Assembly (NCBI RefSeq): GCF_020907405.1
Contig: NZ_JAJJOE010000008.1
Coordinates: 62,001 to 126,000 of the forward strand
DNA length: 64,000 nucleotides
Source of the DNA: Arthrobacter sp. zg-Y769
GTDB lineage: Bacteria > Actinomycetota > Actinomycetes > Actinomycetales > Micrococcaceae
Reading direction: 5' to 3'
Shown here: positions 8,300-17,192 of the stretch, piece after piece
How the letters are laid out: the number at the start of each line of letters is the position of its first letter
Position numbering within the stretch: the stretch's first letter is position 1
The notes under the pieces: model-generated
Database searches by the model: none
What the model was told of the DNA's origin: nothing
Seen by the model: the letters and a program-made list of their open reading frames with translations, nothing else
Position numbers and translations under genes: made by a program

Positions 8300-9081
8300 C
8301 ACGGCCTTTCTTGCTGATGAATGGATGTGGACTGGTTGGTCTCAGCGTGCAGTGGAACCTGCGGCGCGGATCGGGTCCGACCCACGGGAATGTGGGTCGT
8401 ACAAACGTGGCCGCCCCGGGAGAGAGTGGACAGTCGGCGGACGTCCACCTCGAGGAGGCGGGCAAAAACTTCGGTCTCCTTGTCACAGAAGACGGGGTAG
8501 GCCGTGGCGAGTCCCTGGATGGGGCAGTGCGCCTGGCACAGCTGGATACTCAGCAGCGTGCTGTTCTTCGCTGCAGCGCCGATCATGGTGGTCGACGCAA
8601 CGAAGCCGTCCTTGGTCAGTTCGGCGGCCAGCGCCTCGGCGCGGTCGGCGACGTCGGGCCCTGCCGCTTCGACGACGGGACGGTAGCGTTCCTCCATCCG
8701 GCCGAACCGGTCCGCGGCAAACGCTTCGATCGCCTGCGGGCCGAGGGCGGCGCCGAGCTGGCGCAGCGCTTCGGTCGCAATGTCGAGGTAGTCATTGCCC
8801 AGATGGGCCTGCCCCTGCGGACTCAGTACGTACCGCCGGGCCGGCCTTCCGGCTCCGGAAGAGGAATTGCGGACGAGCTTGACCTGGATCAGGCCCTTCC
8901 CCGAAAGGGCGTCAAGGTGGCGGCGCACAGCGGCGGGCGTGAAGCCCAGCCGTTCCCCCAGCTCCGCAGCACTGACAGGGCCGTGTTCCAGAACCGCACC
9001 CAGCACTTTGTCCCGGGTACGCTCCTCCGCTTCGCGGGCAGCACTCGGCACGGCCGCTGCCTTAGTCTCAGAGTTGCTCAC
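8299..9081 (-). CDS. sufR: SufR-like Fe-S sensing transcriptional regulator
   Basis: A winged-helix regulator: N-terminal HTH ([30 protein letters not shown], wing with [10 protein letters not shown]) and a C-terminal half with clustered cysteines (LCQAHC, VFCDKE, HVCTTH) suited to a [4Fe-4S] cluster. In actinobacteria and cyanobacteria SufR represses the suf operon it heads. The frame extends to ATG 9144, but GTG 9081 gives the usual N-terminus of about 260 residues and leaves room for a promoter. The gene starts the operon sufR-sufB-sufD-sufC-sufT, with overlapping starts downstream, so autoregulation is likely. Confidence 0.9.
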   Translation of the reverse strand: MSNSETKAAAVPSAAREAEERTRDKVLGAVLEHGPVSAAELGERLGFTPAAVRRHLDALSGKGLIQVKLVRNSSSGAGRPARRYVLSPQGQAHLGNDYLDIATEALRQLGAALGPQAIEAFAADRFGRMEERYRPVVEAAGPDVADRAEALAAELTKDGFVASTTMIGAAAKNSTLLSIQLCQAHCPIQGLATAYPVFCDKETEVFARLLEVDVRRLSTLSRGGHVCTTHIPVGRTRSAPQVPLHAETNQSTSIHQQERP

Positions 9082-9129
9082 AGAATACACAACACAAGCA
9101 TGACCTAATCTGTTCCCCGATTCCACTAA

Positions 9130-9142
9130 GGCAAGGCTTGCC
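9130..9142. promoter_or_regulatory. Palindrome between sufR and the divergent ABC exporter
   Basis: Perfect inverted repeat GGCAAG-G-CTTGCC in the 120-bp divergent region. Its place upstream of both sufR and the ABC exporter makes it a candidate operator, for example for SufR autoregulation. That role is inferred only from position. Confidence 0.35.
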
Positions 9143-9202
9143 ACCGCCGGGTCACGGGCCGGATTGGCCGGTGCCGATGCCCTGTACTACCTAACGTAGA
9201 AT

Positions 9203-10171
9203 ATGCAGGTGCCTATCGATGAACCCTGCCTGACCATTAAAGGTCTGATCAAGGACTGCGGCCCGGTTGCTGGTCTCGACGGCAAAATGATCCGTGTCCT
9301 GGCCGGCGTCGACTTCACAGCCCGCCGCGGCTCCGTCACCGCCCTGCTCGGTGCCAACGGTGCCGGTAAAACCACCACGCTGGAATGCGCCCAGGGCCTG
9401 CAGCCCATTGACGGCGGGGAAATCTGCCTGCTCGGACAGGATCCCTACCGGGCCGATGCCCGGCTGCGCAGCCGGGTCGGTGTGATGCTGCAGGACGGCG
9501 GCCTGCCGCCGTCGGCCCGTCCCGTTGCCCTGCTTGAGCATGTTGCCCGTATGTATGAGGACCCTCGTCCGGTTGCCGAGCTGGTGGACCGCCTGGGCAT
9601 CCGCAGCTTTGCCAACACCGGCATCCGGCGCCTGTCCGGCGGGCAGAAGCAGCGGCTGGCGATGGCGGCAGCGCTGATCGGCCGGCCGGAAGTACTGTTC
9701 CTCGACGAGCCCAGCGCCGGCCTGGATCCGCAGTCGCGGCAGATTGTCTTTGAGCTGATCTCCGAGCTGCGTGCGGAGGGGCTCGGCATCATCCTCACCA
9801 CCCACCTGATGGACGACGCGCAGAAGCTCGCGGACTACGTCTACATCATCGACGCCGGCAAGACCGTCGCCTCGGGCACCGTCGCCGAGCTGACCTCCGC
9901 CACAGGTTCCGCGGCCGAGCAGCGCCTGCTGACGTTCGACGCCGAGCCCGGCCTCGACGTCGCCGCCCTCGCTTCCGGGCGGCTGCACCACCTGGAGGTG
10001 GCCGAAGCCGCACCCGGCCATTATGCGGTCCGCGGTGCCCTGAGCCCGCAGGACCTTGCCGAGGTGGCCGCCTGGTGGGCGGCGCGGGACATCCTGCCTT
10101 CCTCGGTGCACATGGCCTCCCGCACCCTCGAGGACGTTTTCCTCGACCTATCCGGAAGGACCATCCGTTGA
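9203..10171 (+). CDS. ABC-2 type transporter ATP-binding protein
   Basis: A 322-residue ATPase with Walker A GANGAGKTT, signature LSGGQKQR, Walker B LFLDEPSAGLD and H-loop TTHLMDD, plus a C-terminal accessory domain of ~90 residues. It pairs with the permease that overlaps its stop and with ctaA, an order also seen in mycobacteria. The transported substrate is unknown. A -10-like TAGAAT (9197-9202) ends exactly at ATG 9203, so the transcript could be leaderless and use GTG 9209 instead; both starts are possible and differ by two residues. Confidence 0.9.
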   Translation: MQVPIDEPCLTIKGLIKDCGPVAGLDGKMIRVLAGVDFTARRGSVTALLGANGAGKTTTLECAQGLQPIDGGEICLLGQDPYRADARLRSRVGVMLQDGGLPPSARPVALLEHVARMYEDPRPVAELVDRLGIRSFANTGIRRLSGGQKQRLAMAAALIGRPEVLFLDEPSAGLDPQSRQIVFELISELRAEGLGIILTTHLMDDAQKLADYVYIIDAGKTVASGTVAELTSATGSAAEQRLLTFDAEPGLDVAALASGRLHHLEVAEAAPGHYAVRGALSPQDLAEVAAWWAARDILPSSVHMASRTLEDVFLDLSGRTIR

Positions 10172-10911
10172 GCGCTCCCGCGTCACTGCCGGCACGCATC
10201 CTGAACCAGGGCCGCTACGAGGCCATCACGATGCTGCGCAACGGCGAACAGCTGATCCTCGCCGTGGTGCTGCCCCTGCTGGCCATGGTGGCGCTGGTGG
10301 TCACTCCCCTGCTGGACGGTTACGAAACCAGCCGGATCAACATGGCAACTCCGGGCATCTTCGCGCTCTGCGCCATGTCCACCGCGTTCACCGGGCAGGG
10401 CATCGCCACCGGCTTTGACCGGCGCTACGGCGTCCTCCGCTACCTTTCCACCACGCCGCTGGGCCGCGCCGGCCTCATTGCCGGAAAGATGATTGCGGTC
10501 CTGGCCGTCCTGGCCATCCAGGTGGTGCTGGTTTCCGTAGTTGCCCTGTTCTTCGGCTGGCGGCCGGAGCTGAGCGGGCTGCTGCCGGCGCTGATCCAGC
10601 TGGTCCTGGGCGCGGTGGCGTTCACGGCGCTGGGCCTGCTGGTGGCCGGAACAGTACGGCCTGAGGCGACGCTGGCGATAACGAACCTGCTCTGGATCCT
10701 CCTGGCTGCGGCCGGCGGTATCATCATCCCCGTGGGCAACCTGCCCGAGGTGCTGCAGCCGTTTATCGAGGTCCTGCCCTCTGCTGCCCTGGGCGACGCC
10801 CTGCGTTCGGCCCTGATCGATTCGCAGTTCAATATTTCCGCCACGCTCATCCTTCTGGCGTGGACAATACTGGGCGGCCTGGGTGCTGTCCGCTGGTTCA
10901 AATGGAGTTAG
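10168..10911 (+). CDS. ABC-2 type transporter permease
   Basis: About 247 residues with six predicted membrane helices (for example LILAVVLPLLAMVALVV and LLWILLAAAGGIIIPV), the ABC-2 permease layout. The best start is TTG 10168, which overlaps the ATPase stop as TTGA. The frame is open further upstream but that part is antisense-like, basic and overlaps the ATPase gene. It forms an exporter with the preceding ATPase. Close spacing to ctaA (5 bp to GTG 10917) suggests one transcript, possibly linking the exporter to heme or cytochrome oxidase biogenesis; that link is inference. Confidence 0.88.
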   Translation: MSAPASLPARILNQGRYEAITMLRNGEQLILAVVLPLLAMVALVVTPLLDGYETSRINMATPGIFALCAMSTAFTGQGIATGFDRRYGVLRYLSTTPLGRAGLIAGKMIAVLAVLAIQVVLVSVVALFFGWRPELSGLLPALIQLVLGAVAFTALGLLVAGTVRPEATLAITNLLWILLAAAGGIIIPVGNLPEVLQPFIEVLPSAALGDALRSALIDSQFNISATLILLAWTILGGLGAVRWFKWS

Positions 10912-10916
10912 AAACC

Positions 10917-11930
10917 GTGTCACAGACCTCGGCCGGGGTCCCCGCCCGGCAAATCACCAGCCCCGCTGCAGGAAAGCTCGTCCGCAACCTTGCCGTGGCG
11001 TCACTGGTGGCCAATATCGTCATTGTGGTGACCGGCGGTGCGGTCCGTCTGACGGCATCCGGCCTCGGCTGCCCGGAATGGCCGCTGTGTACGGCGGACT
11101 CCCTGGTGACGACGCCGGAGATGGGGCTGCACGGCGTCATCGAGTTCGGCAATCGGCTGCTCACCTTCGTGCTGACGGCCATTGCCTTTGCGATGGTCTT
11201 CTCCGTGTGGCGCCTGCGGTCCGAACGCCGCGATCTCTGGTGGCTTTCCGTTGCCCTGCTGGCCGGCGTTCCCGCCCAGGCCATTATCGGCGGGATCACC
11301 GTCCTGACCGACCTGAACCCGTGGGTGGTGGGCCTGCACTTCCTCGCCTCGACGGTGATGATTACGGTGGCCGTGGTGATGCTCAACCGGTCCCGGCTTT
11401 CCGCCCTGGATCTCCAGGCACGCCATGCACCGCTGGCGGACAAGAGCCTGCGTCCCGTGCTCGGTGCCATCGGTGTCCTGTCGGCGCTGACCGTGGTGCT
11501 GGGCGTTGTAGTGACCGGGTCCGGCCCGCACGCCGGAGACCATGGAGCGGCCCGCAACGGCCTGAACCCGGACCTGATCACCCGCATCCACGTGGTTCCC
11601 GTTTACCTGCTGGTCTTTGCGCTGGCAGTGGCCCTGTACCTGGTGTTCCGCCGGGCGAGTGACGCCCGGGTGCGCAAGGCAGTGCTGGTGCTGGCCGCCG
11701 TCGTACTGGCCCAGGCCGCCATCGGCTACGTGCAGCACTTCCTGCACCTGCCCATTGCCCTGGTGGCACTGCACATGTTCGGTGCATGCCTGCTGACGGC
11801 CGCAGCCGCCGAGGCCGTCTACATCGGCTTCAACAAGCAGGTTCCCGGCGGGGCTGCCGTTGCCGTGGCGCAGGCGCGGAGGGACCGGAAGATCCGCGGC
11901 GGCCGGAAGGTCCGCACAGCCCGGAAGTAA
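10917..11930 (+). CDS. ctaA: Heme A synthase CtaA (COX15 family)
   Basis: Oxidises the C8 methyl group of heme O to give heme A for aa3-type cytochrome oxidase. About 337 residues with eight membrane helices and repeated heme-ligand His motifs (HGVIEFGNRLLT; GLHFLAST; RIHVVPVYLL; ALHMFGA). The first outer loop holds GCPEWPLC, the paired cysteines of actinobacterial and Bacillus CtaA. GTG 10917 is chosen because GGAG sits 9 nt upstream; ATG 10902 also exists but overlaps the permease end without a good site. A strong terminator follows. Heme O synthase (ctaB) lies convergently downstream. Confidence 0.94.
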   Translation: MSQTSAGVPARQITSPAAGKLVRNLAVASLVANIVIVVTGGAVRLTASGLGCPEWPLCTADSLVTTPEMGLHGVIEFGNRLLTFVLTAIAFAMVFSVWRLRSERRDLWWLSVALLAGVPAQAIIGGITVLTDLNPWVVGLHFLASTVMITVAVVMLNRSRLSALDLQARHAPLADKSLRPVLGAIGVLSALTVVLGVVVTGSGPHAGDHGAARNGLNPDLITRIHVVPVYLLVFALAVALYLVFRRASDARVRKAVLVLAAVVLAQAAIGYVQHFLHLPIALVALHMFGACLLTAAAAEAVYIGFNKQVPGGAAVAVAQARRDRKIRGGRKVRTARK

Positions 11931-11950
11931 CGCCGCGCGGTTCCCGGCGG

Positions 11951-11985
11951 AAGGGCCGGACTCCCCACGGGGTCCGGCCCTTTTT
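11951..11985 (+). terminator. Terminator after ctaA
   Basis: Arms AAGGGCCGGACTCC and GGGTCCGGCCCTT around a short loop, followed by TTTTTG on the plus strand, 20 bp after the ctaA stop. Confidence 0.88.
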
Positions 11986-12015
11986 GTGTGCCGGGGGTGC
12001 TGGCTTGGCGGTGCG

Positions 12016-12236
12016 GCGCAGGGGGCTGTCCGCCGCACGGGGTCCCACACTTTGGTACTGCTGTTGCGGCGGGTGTGAACACACCGGCAACAAGTGCCAC
12101 ATTCCCTGGGATGCTGTGCGCGCAGGGGGCTGTCCGCCGCACGGGGTCCCACACTTTGGTACTGCTGTTGCGGGTGTGAACCCACCGGCAACAAGCGCCA
12201 CATTCCCTGGGATGCTGTGCACGCAGGGGGCTGTCC
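12016..12236. repeat. Tandem ~100-bp hairpin-forming repeat (two copies plus a stub)
   Basis: Copy 1 (12016-12119, 104 bp) and copy 2 (12120-12220, 101 bp) are nearly identical, differing mainly by a 3-bp deletion and a few substitutions. A 16-bp start of a third copy follows (12221-12236). Each unit is an imperfect palindrome along its whole length: CGCACGGGGTCCCA pairs with TGGGATGCTGTGCG, TTGGTAC with the GTGCCACA side, and GTTGC-GGTGTG with CACACC-GGCAAC around an AA loop. It is non-coding, between the ctaA and ctaB terminators. It resembles a REP/MITE-like element; a related hairpin lies at 36.3 kb. Confidence 0.85.
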
Positions 12237-12276
12237 CTAGCCCGAAGCCCCACCACGCCCGGCTGTCACCATCTAC

Positions 12277-12325
12277 TGAGCAGATAACGGGGTTATCCGG
12301 TCTGCTCAAGCCCGTTATCTACTCA
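12277..12325. repeat. Three-segment inverted repeat with mutually exclusive hairpins
   Basis: Segment 1 TGAGCAGATAACGGG (12277-12291) can pair with segment 2 (GTTAT at 12292 plus CTGCTCA at 12302-12308) or with segment 3 CCCGTTATCTACTCA (12311-12325, one mismatch). ATCTACT also occurs as a direct repeat at 12271 and 12318. No gene follows that it could attenuate (both neighbours end here), so it is probably an extragenic palindromic element. Confidence 0.7.
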
Positions 12326-12433
12326 CCAGATGACGCAGGGGCTGCTGCAACAGGCGCGCAGGACGTTCCGGAACGCCCAGAGCGCCGCCCCGCCCCCAGA
12401 CACCCGGAGCGCGCGTCGACCCCCCGGAAACAG

Positions 12434-12467
12434 CAACGGCCGGACCCCCGAAGGGATCCGGCCGTTG
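12434..12467 (-). terminator. Terminator of ctaB
   Basis: Inverted repeat CAACGGCCGGA ... TCCGGCCGTTG with an inner CCC/GGG pairing, 13 bp beyond the ctaB stop. The T tract on the minus strand is short and interrupted (GCTGTTTCC), so efficiency is uncertain. Confidence 0.7.
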
Positions 12468-12479
12468 TAAGGCGGAACG

Positions 12480-13418
12480 CTAGACCAGGGCGCTGCCCAC
12501 GAACGGGTCCACGGCCAGGGCCAGGAAAAGGATCGTCAGGTAGCTGATGGAGAGGTGGAAGACCTTCATGGCCGACTTGTCGTTGAGCTCTTCACGCTGG
12601 GCCCGGGAGTGCAGCTTGTGCGCCTCGGCCACGAACCAGCCGCCGGACAGCAGTGCGGCAATGGTGTAGACCCAGCCCGCACCGCCCACGGGAACCAGCA
12701 GCAGCGAGCAGGCCACCGTGGCGTAGGCGTACAGGACCACCTGGACGGAGACGAGCTTGGCACCGGCCACGGCACCGAGCATCGGCACGCTGGCGTTGCG
12801 GTAGTCCTCGCCGTACTTCATGGACAGCGGCCAGTAATGCGGGGGCGTCCAGAGGAAGATGATCATAAACAGGATGAAGGCCGGCCATTCCACCTTGTTG
12901 GTGACGGCAGCCCACGCGATGAGTACGGGCATGCAGCCCGCGGCGCCGCCCCAGACGATGTTCTGGGTCGTGCGGCGCTTGAGGATCAGGGTGTAGAAGA
13001 CCACGTACAGGAAAATGGCCCCGACGCCGAGCAGTCCGGTGAGCGGGTTGGCCCCGATCCAGAGCAGGGCAATGGCGACAATCCCCAGCACCCAGGCGAA
13101 GATCATTGCCTCTCGCGGGGAGACCTCGCCGGTGACCAGCGGACGGTTCTTGGTCCGCTTCATCAGCTTGTCCATGTCGCGGTCGATATAGCAGTTGAAG
13201 GCACCGGCGCTGCCTGCTGCCAGTGCGCCGCCGATCATGGTGACCAGGATCAGGCCCAGGGACGGAAGCCCCTGCTCGGCGAAGATCATGGTGGGAAGGG
13301 TAGTCACGAGCAGGAGTTCGATGACGCGCGGTTTCGTGAGCGCCACGTAAGCCCGGACCTTGCGGCCCGCCGTCATCTTCCCCGTGTGGACCGGAGACTC
13401 GGCATGCTGGGTAGTCAC
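12480..13418 (-). CDS. ctaB: Heme O synthase (protoheme IX farnesyltransferase) CtaB
   Basis: UbiA-family membrane prenyltransferase that adds farnesyl to protoheme IX, the step before CtaA. The 312-residue protein has about nine membrane helices. The Mg-diphosphate motif NxxxDxxxD appears as N-CYI-D-RDM-D, followed by [11 protein letters not shown], and the second Asp-rich loop lies near [13 protein letters not shown]. The N-terminus is preceded by a short polar segment. It is divergent from tkt across a 427-bp spacer and convergent with ctaA, so heme O and heme A synthesis genes face each other. A -10-like TATGAT lies 45 bp upstream on the minus strand. Confidence 0.95.
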   Translation of the reverse strand: MTTQHAESPVHTGKMTAGRKVRAYVALTKPRVIELLLVTTLPTMIFAEQGLPSLGLILVTMIGGALAAGSAGAFNCYIDRDMDKLMKRTKNRPLVTGEVSPREAMIFAWVLGIVAIALLWIGANPLTGLLGVGAIFLYVVFYTLILKRRTTQNIVWGGAAGCMPVLIAWAAVTNKVEWPAFILFMIIFLWTPPHYWPLSMKYGEDYRNASVPMLGAVAGAKLVSVQVVLYAYATVACSLLLVPVGGAGWVYTIAALLSGGWFVAEAHKLHSRAQREELNDKSAMKVFHLSISYLTILFLALAVDPFVGSALV

Positions 13419-13845
13419 GAAGCGATCACTTTATCCAATCTGGAACGAAAAATCCGTCCTAATCATAACCTCTATCGGCTGTAGAAATCGAAGCATGGAA
13501 TACGCATGCGCCCGCACGCCTGCAGGAACCGGAACAGCTCCGGGCCGCAGGCCGCCAACGCACGGGAAGGGCGGGCAGGAAGCAGCCTTAGAGGATAAGG
13601 TTGGAACGGACCTTTCCCGCGGCGAATTTCGCTGCGGCACGGGTAAAGAAGCAAACAGTATTAAGCAGTATCCGCGGCGTTCGCCGCGGAACGCGGAACA
13701 AGTTATGCCGTGAACGCGGTATGGATTTGCGTCTGCGGTTGGTTGTAGTGGTAAAGGAACCGGACGCACTCCGTTTACGGGGGCTTCCGGGCATGTCCGG
13801 CGCTGTACGGCGCCGGTTGTCTGCAGAGAGAGGGGCCCGGTAAAC
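13419..13845. other. Divergent ctaB/tkt intergenic region (427 bp)
   Basis: No supported gene lies here; the open frames in it are short or antisense extensions. It should hold both promoters. On the minus strand TATGAT (13467-13462) is a good -10 for ctaB, with a weak CGATTT -35 at 17-bp spacing. An 8-bp-stem hairpin lies at 13672-13689. The segment near 13640-13670 is AT-richer than its surroundings, as expected for a tkt promoter, but I cannot pick a clear -35/-10 pair. Confidence 0.6.
13672..13689. repeat. Perfect hairpin upstream of tkt
   Basis: CCGCGGCG-TT-CGCCGCGG, eight paired bases with a 2-nt centre, 157 bp before the tkt start. It may be an operator or a leader hairpin of the pentose phosphate operon; nothing else supports a role. 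Confidence 0.45.
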
Positions 13846-16044
13846 GTGCCACATATGGAAGAGCAAGAACTGATCTGGACCGAAACAGACCGCAAGGCAG
13901 TGGATACCGTCCGCGTCCTGGCTGCCGACGCCGTGGAGAAGGTCGGCAACGGCCACCCCGGCACGGCCATGAGCCTGGCCCCGGCCGCCTACCTTCTGTT
14001 CCAGAAGGTTATGCGCCACGATCCGTCCGATCCGCAGTGGATCGGACGCGACCGTTTTGTCCTCTCCCCCGGGCACACCTCCCTGACCCTTTACATTGAG
14101 CTCTTCCTCTCCGGGTACGGCCTGGAACTCGAAGACCTGCAGTCTCTGCGCACCTGGGGTTCCAAGACCCCCGGCCACCCCGAGTACCGCCACACCGACG
14201 GCGTCGAAATCACCACCGGGCCGCTGGGCCAGGGCCTCGCGTCCTCCGTTGGCTTCGCCTTTGCCCAGCGCCGCCTGCGCGGCCTCCTGGACGCCGACGC
14301 CGCCGAGGGCACCAGCCCGTTCGACCACACCATCTGGGTCATCGCCTCCGACGGCGACCTGCAGGAAGGCGTCACCGCCGAGGCCTCCTCGCTGGCCGGC
14401 CACCAGGAACTCGGCAACCTCGTGGTGGTGTATGACGAGAACCACATCTCCATCGAAGACGACACCGACATCGCCTTCACCGAAGACGTGCTCAAGCGCT
14501 ACGAAGCCTACGGCTGGCACACCCAGCGGGTGGACTGGACCAAGACGGGCGAATACGTCGAAGACGTTAACGAGCTCTACAACGCACTGATGGCAGCCAA
14601 GGCCGAAACCAACCGGCCCTCCATCATTTCCCTGCGCACCATCATCGGCTGGCCTGCACCGAACAAGCAGAACACCGGCAAGATCCACGGTTCCGCCCTG
14701 GGTGCCGACGAAGTGGCGGCACTGAAGGAAACGCTGGGCTTCGACCCCGCCAAGACCTTCGACGTCGACCCCGAGGTCCTCGAGCACGCCCGCCAGGCAG
14801 TAACCCGCGGCGCAGAGGCCCACAAGCAGTGGAACGAGGGCTTCAAGGCCTGGGAAGAGGCCAACGCAGAAGGCTCCGCCCTGCTGGCCCGCCTCGAAAA
14901 GGGTGAACTCCCCGAAGGCTGGGAAGCATCGCTGCCCGTCTTCGAAGCCGGCAAGGACATGTCCACGCGTGCCGCCTCCGGCAAGGTCCTCTCCGCCATT
15001 GGCCCGGCACTGCCGGAACTGTGGGGCGGCTCCGCCGACCTCGCGGAGTCCAACAACACCACCATCGAAGGTTCCCCCTCCTTCATTCCCGCCGGGAAGC
15101 AGACCAACGCCTGGTCCGGCAACCCGTACGGGCGCGTGCTGCACTTCGGTATCCGCGAACACGCCGCGGCGTCGATCGTCAACGGCATCACCATGCACAG
15201 CAACACCCGGGCCTTCTCGGGTACGTTCCTGATCTTCAGTGATTACCAGCGTCCGGCCATCCGCCTGGGCGCACTCATGGGCGTGCCGGCCATCTACGTC
15301 TGGACCCACGATTCCATCGGCCTCGGCGAAGACGGACCCACCCACCAGCCGGTGGAGCAGCTCGCCTCGCTGCGTGCGATCCCGGGTCTCGACGTCGTCC
15401 GTCCGGGCGATGCCAATGAGGTGGCCGTCGCCTGGCGGACCATCCTGGAGAACACCGAGAACCCGGCCGGCATTGTGCTGACCCGCCAGAACATCCCCAC
15501 CTACGCCCGCGGCGAGGGTGCTGCCACGGCCACCGAGTTCGCTTCCGCCGAAGGTGCGGCGCGCGGCGGCTATGTGCTTGCCGAAGCCGTCCGCGACGGC
15601 AGCGTAGTGACGCCCGACGTCATCCTGGTGGGCACCGGTTCCGAGGTCCAGCTGGCCGTTGAGGCCCGCGAAGCCCTCGCTGCCGAAGGCGTAGCCGCCC
15701 GCGTGGTGTCGATGCCGAGCATCGAATGGTTCAACAAGCAGGACAAGGAATACCGCGAGTCCGTGCTGCCCAAGGACATCCGTGCGCGGGTATCCGTGGA
15801 AGCGGGCGTCGCCCTCGGCTGGCGCGAAATTGTCGGCGACGCCGGCCGCAGCGTCTCCCTGGAGCACTTCGGCGCTTCCGCCGACTACAAGACGCTGTTC
15901 CGCGAATTCGGCATCACCGCCGACACCGTGGCGCAGGCTGCCCGGGATTCCCTCGCCGCTGTCGGCGGCGGCGGATCCGCCCCCGCCGGCACCACCGGCG
16001 CGTCTTCCGGAGCACAGTCCACCGAGACCGGCGACCAGCAGTAA
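13846..16044 (+). CDS. tkt: Transketolase
   Basis: Thiamine-diphosphate enzyme moving two-carbon units between sugar phosphates in the pentose phosphate pathway. The 732-residue protein has the N-terminal [19 protein letters not shown], a ThDP-binding segment SDGDLQEG ending in the [13 protein letters not shown] stretch, and the central HFGIREHAA with catalytic Glu. It ends in a Gly/Ala/Ser-rich tail of ~30 residues not needed for the fold. GTG 13846 has GAGAGAGGGG about 10 nt upstream; ATG 13855 is an alternative but too far from that site. It is the first gene of the tkt-tal-pgi-zwf-opcA-pgl operon. Confidence 0.97.
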   Translation: MPHMEEQELIWTETDRKAVDTVRVLAADAVEKVGNGHPGTAMSLAPAAYLLFQKVMRHDPSDPQWIGRDRFVLSPGHTSLTLYIELFLSGYGLELEDLQSLRTWGSKTPGHPEYRHTDGVEITTGPLGQGLASSVGFAFAQRRLRGLLDADAAEGTSPFDHTIWVIASDGDLQEGVTAEASSLAGHQELGNLVVVYDENHISIEDDTDIAFTEDVLKRYEAYGWHTQRVDWTKTGEYVEDVNELYNALMAAKAETNRPSIISLRTIIGWPAPNKQNTGKIHGSALGADEVAALKETLGFDPAKTFDVDPEVLEHARQAVTRGAEAHKQWNEGFKAWEEANAEGSALLARLEKGELPEGWEASLPVFEAGKDMSTRAASGKVLSAIGPALPELWGGSADLAESNNTTIEGSPSFIPAGKQTNAWSGNPYGRVLHFGIREHAAASIVNGITMHSNTRAFSGTFLIFSDYQRPAIRLGALMGVPAIYVWTHDSIGLGEDGPTHQPVEQLASLRAIPGLDVVRPGDANEVAVAWRTILENTENPAGIVLTRQNIPTYARGEGAATATEFASAEGAARGGYVLAEAVRDGSVVTPDVILVGTGSEVQLAVEAREALAAEGVAARVVSMPSIEWFNKQDKEYRESVLPKDIRARVSVEAGVALGWREIVGDAGRSVSLEHFGASADYKTLFREFGITADTVAQAARDSLAAVGGGGSAPAGTTGASSGAQSTETGDQQ

Positions 16045-16070
16045 TCCCCTTACTTAAAGGAGTACCAACA

Positions 16071-17186
16071 ATGACTTCCACACCCACCGCCCGGCTTTCC
16101 GAAGCCGGAGTCTCCATCTGGCTCGACGATCTCTCCCGCGAACGGATTGTTTCCGGTTCCCTGAAGAAGCTCATCGATGAGCGCAACGTGGTCGGCGTGA
16201 CCACGAACCCGAGCATCTTCGCAGCCGCCCTGGCCAACGGCGCGTCCTACGCCGCCCAGGTGCAGCAGCTCTCGCGTTCGGGCGCCGACGTCGACAAGTC
16301 CGTCTTCGAAATCACCACCGACGACGTCATCCAGGCCTGCGACCTCTTTGCACCGGTCTACGAAGCAACCCACGGCGTTGACGGCCGCGTTTCCATCGAG
16401 GTTGACCCGCGCCTGTCGCGTGACACCCAGGGCACCATCAACGAGGCGAAGGAACTCTTCGACAAGGTTGGCCGCGCCAACGTCCTGATCAAGATTCCCG
16501 CCACCCAGGAAGGCCTGCCGGCAATCACCGCCACGCTGGCCGCGGGCATCAGCGTGAACGTGACCCTGATCTTCTCGCTCGAGCGCTACCGCGAGGTCAT
16601 CAACGCCTACATGCTCGGCATCGAGCAGGCAAAGGAAAACGGGCACGATCTCTCCACCATCCACTCGGTGGCGTCCTTCTTCGTTTCCCGGGTCGACGCG
16701 GAGATCGACAAGCGCCTCGACGCCGTCGGCTCCGATGACGCCAAGGCACTGAAGGGCAAGGCCGGACTGGCCAACGCCCGGCTGGCCTACCAGGTCTTCG
16801 AAGAGCAGTTCGCCACCGAGCGCTGGCAGGTCCTGGCCGCCGCCGGGGCGAACGCACAGCGCCCGCTCTGGGCCTCCACCGGCGTGAAGGATCCGGCCCT
16901 GCCGGACACCCTCTACGTCACCGGCCTCGTGGCTCCGGACTCGGTGAACACCATGCCGGAAAAGACGCTGGAAGCCACAGCCGACCACGGCGAGGTCACC
17001 GGAGACACGGTCACCGGCACGTACGAGGAGTCCAACGCGGTCCTGGACCAGCTGGACGGACTCGGCATCTCCTACAACGACGTTGTGGAGCTGCTGGAAA
17101 CCGAAGGCCTCGATAAGTTCGTGGCCAGCTGGGGCGAACTGCTCCAGACCGTTCAGGCCGCACTGGATACCGCGAAAGAGGCATAG
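16071..17186 (+). CDS. tal: Transaldolase
   Basis: Transfers dihydroxyacetone units between sugar phosphates. The 371-residue protein belongs to the longer actinobacterial/plant-type transaldolases. It has [11 protein letters not shown] at the N-terminus, the Schiff-base lysine in [10 protein letters not shown], and the phosphate-binding [11 protein letters not shown] segment. ATG 16071 has AAAGGAG 8 nt upstream. The open frame continues far upstream only as a shadow of tkt. Gap of 26 bp to tkt and 6 bp to pgi, so it is co-transcribed. Confidence 0.97.
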   Translation: MTSTPTARLSEAGVSIWLDDLSRERIVSGSLKKLIDERNVVGVTTNPSIFAAALANGASYAAQVQQLSRSGADVDKSVFEITTDDVIQACDLFAPVYEATHGVDGRVSIEVDPRLSRDTQGTINEAKELFDKVGRANVLIKIPATQEGLPAITATLAAGISVNVTLIFSLERYREVINAYMLGIEQAKENGHDLSTIHSVASFFVSRVDAEIDKRLDAVGSDDAKALKGKAGLANARLAYQVFEEQFATERWQVLAAAGANAQRPLWASTGVKDPALPDTLYVTGLVAPDSVNTMPEKTLEATADHGEVTGDTVTGTYEESNAVLDQLDGLGISYNDVVELLETEGLDKFVASWGELLQTVQAALDTAKEA

Positions 17187-17192
17187 GAAAAA

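Noticed and set aside
10170-10177. GAGCGCTC at the ABC permease start as a CebR-type operator
   Set aside because: Only the 8-bp core is present, inside coding sequence and without the outer AGA/TCT arms seen at 55.5 kb; chance is likely in this GC range.
12016-12236. CRISPR array
   Set aside because: There are only two full units with no unique spacers between short repeats, and no cas genes; the unit is a hairpin repeat.
13588-15867. A 759-codon minus-strand frame opposite tkt
   Set aside because: Antisense shadow of transketolase with Gly/Val/Asp-rich nonsense composition and no ribosome-binding site.
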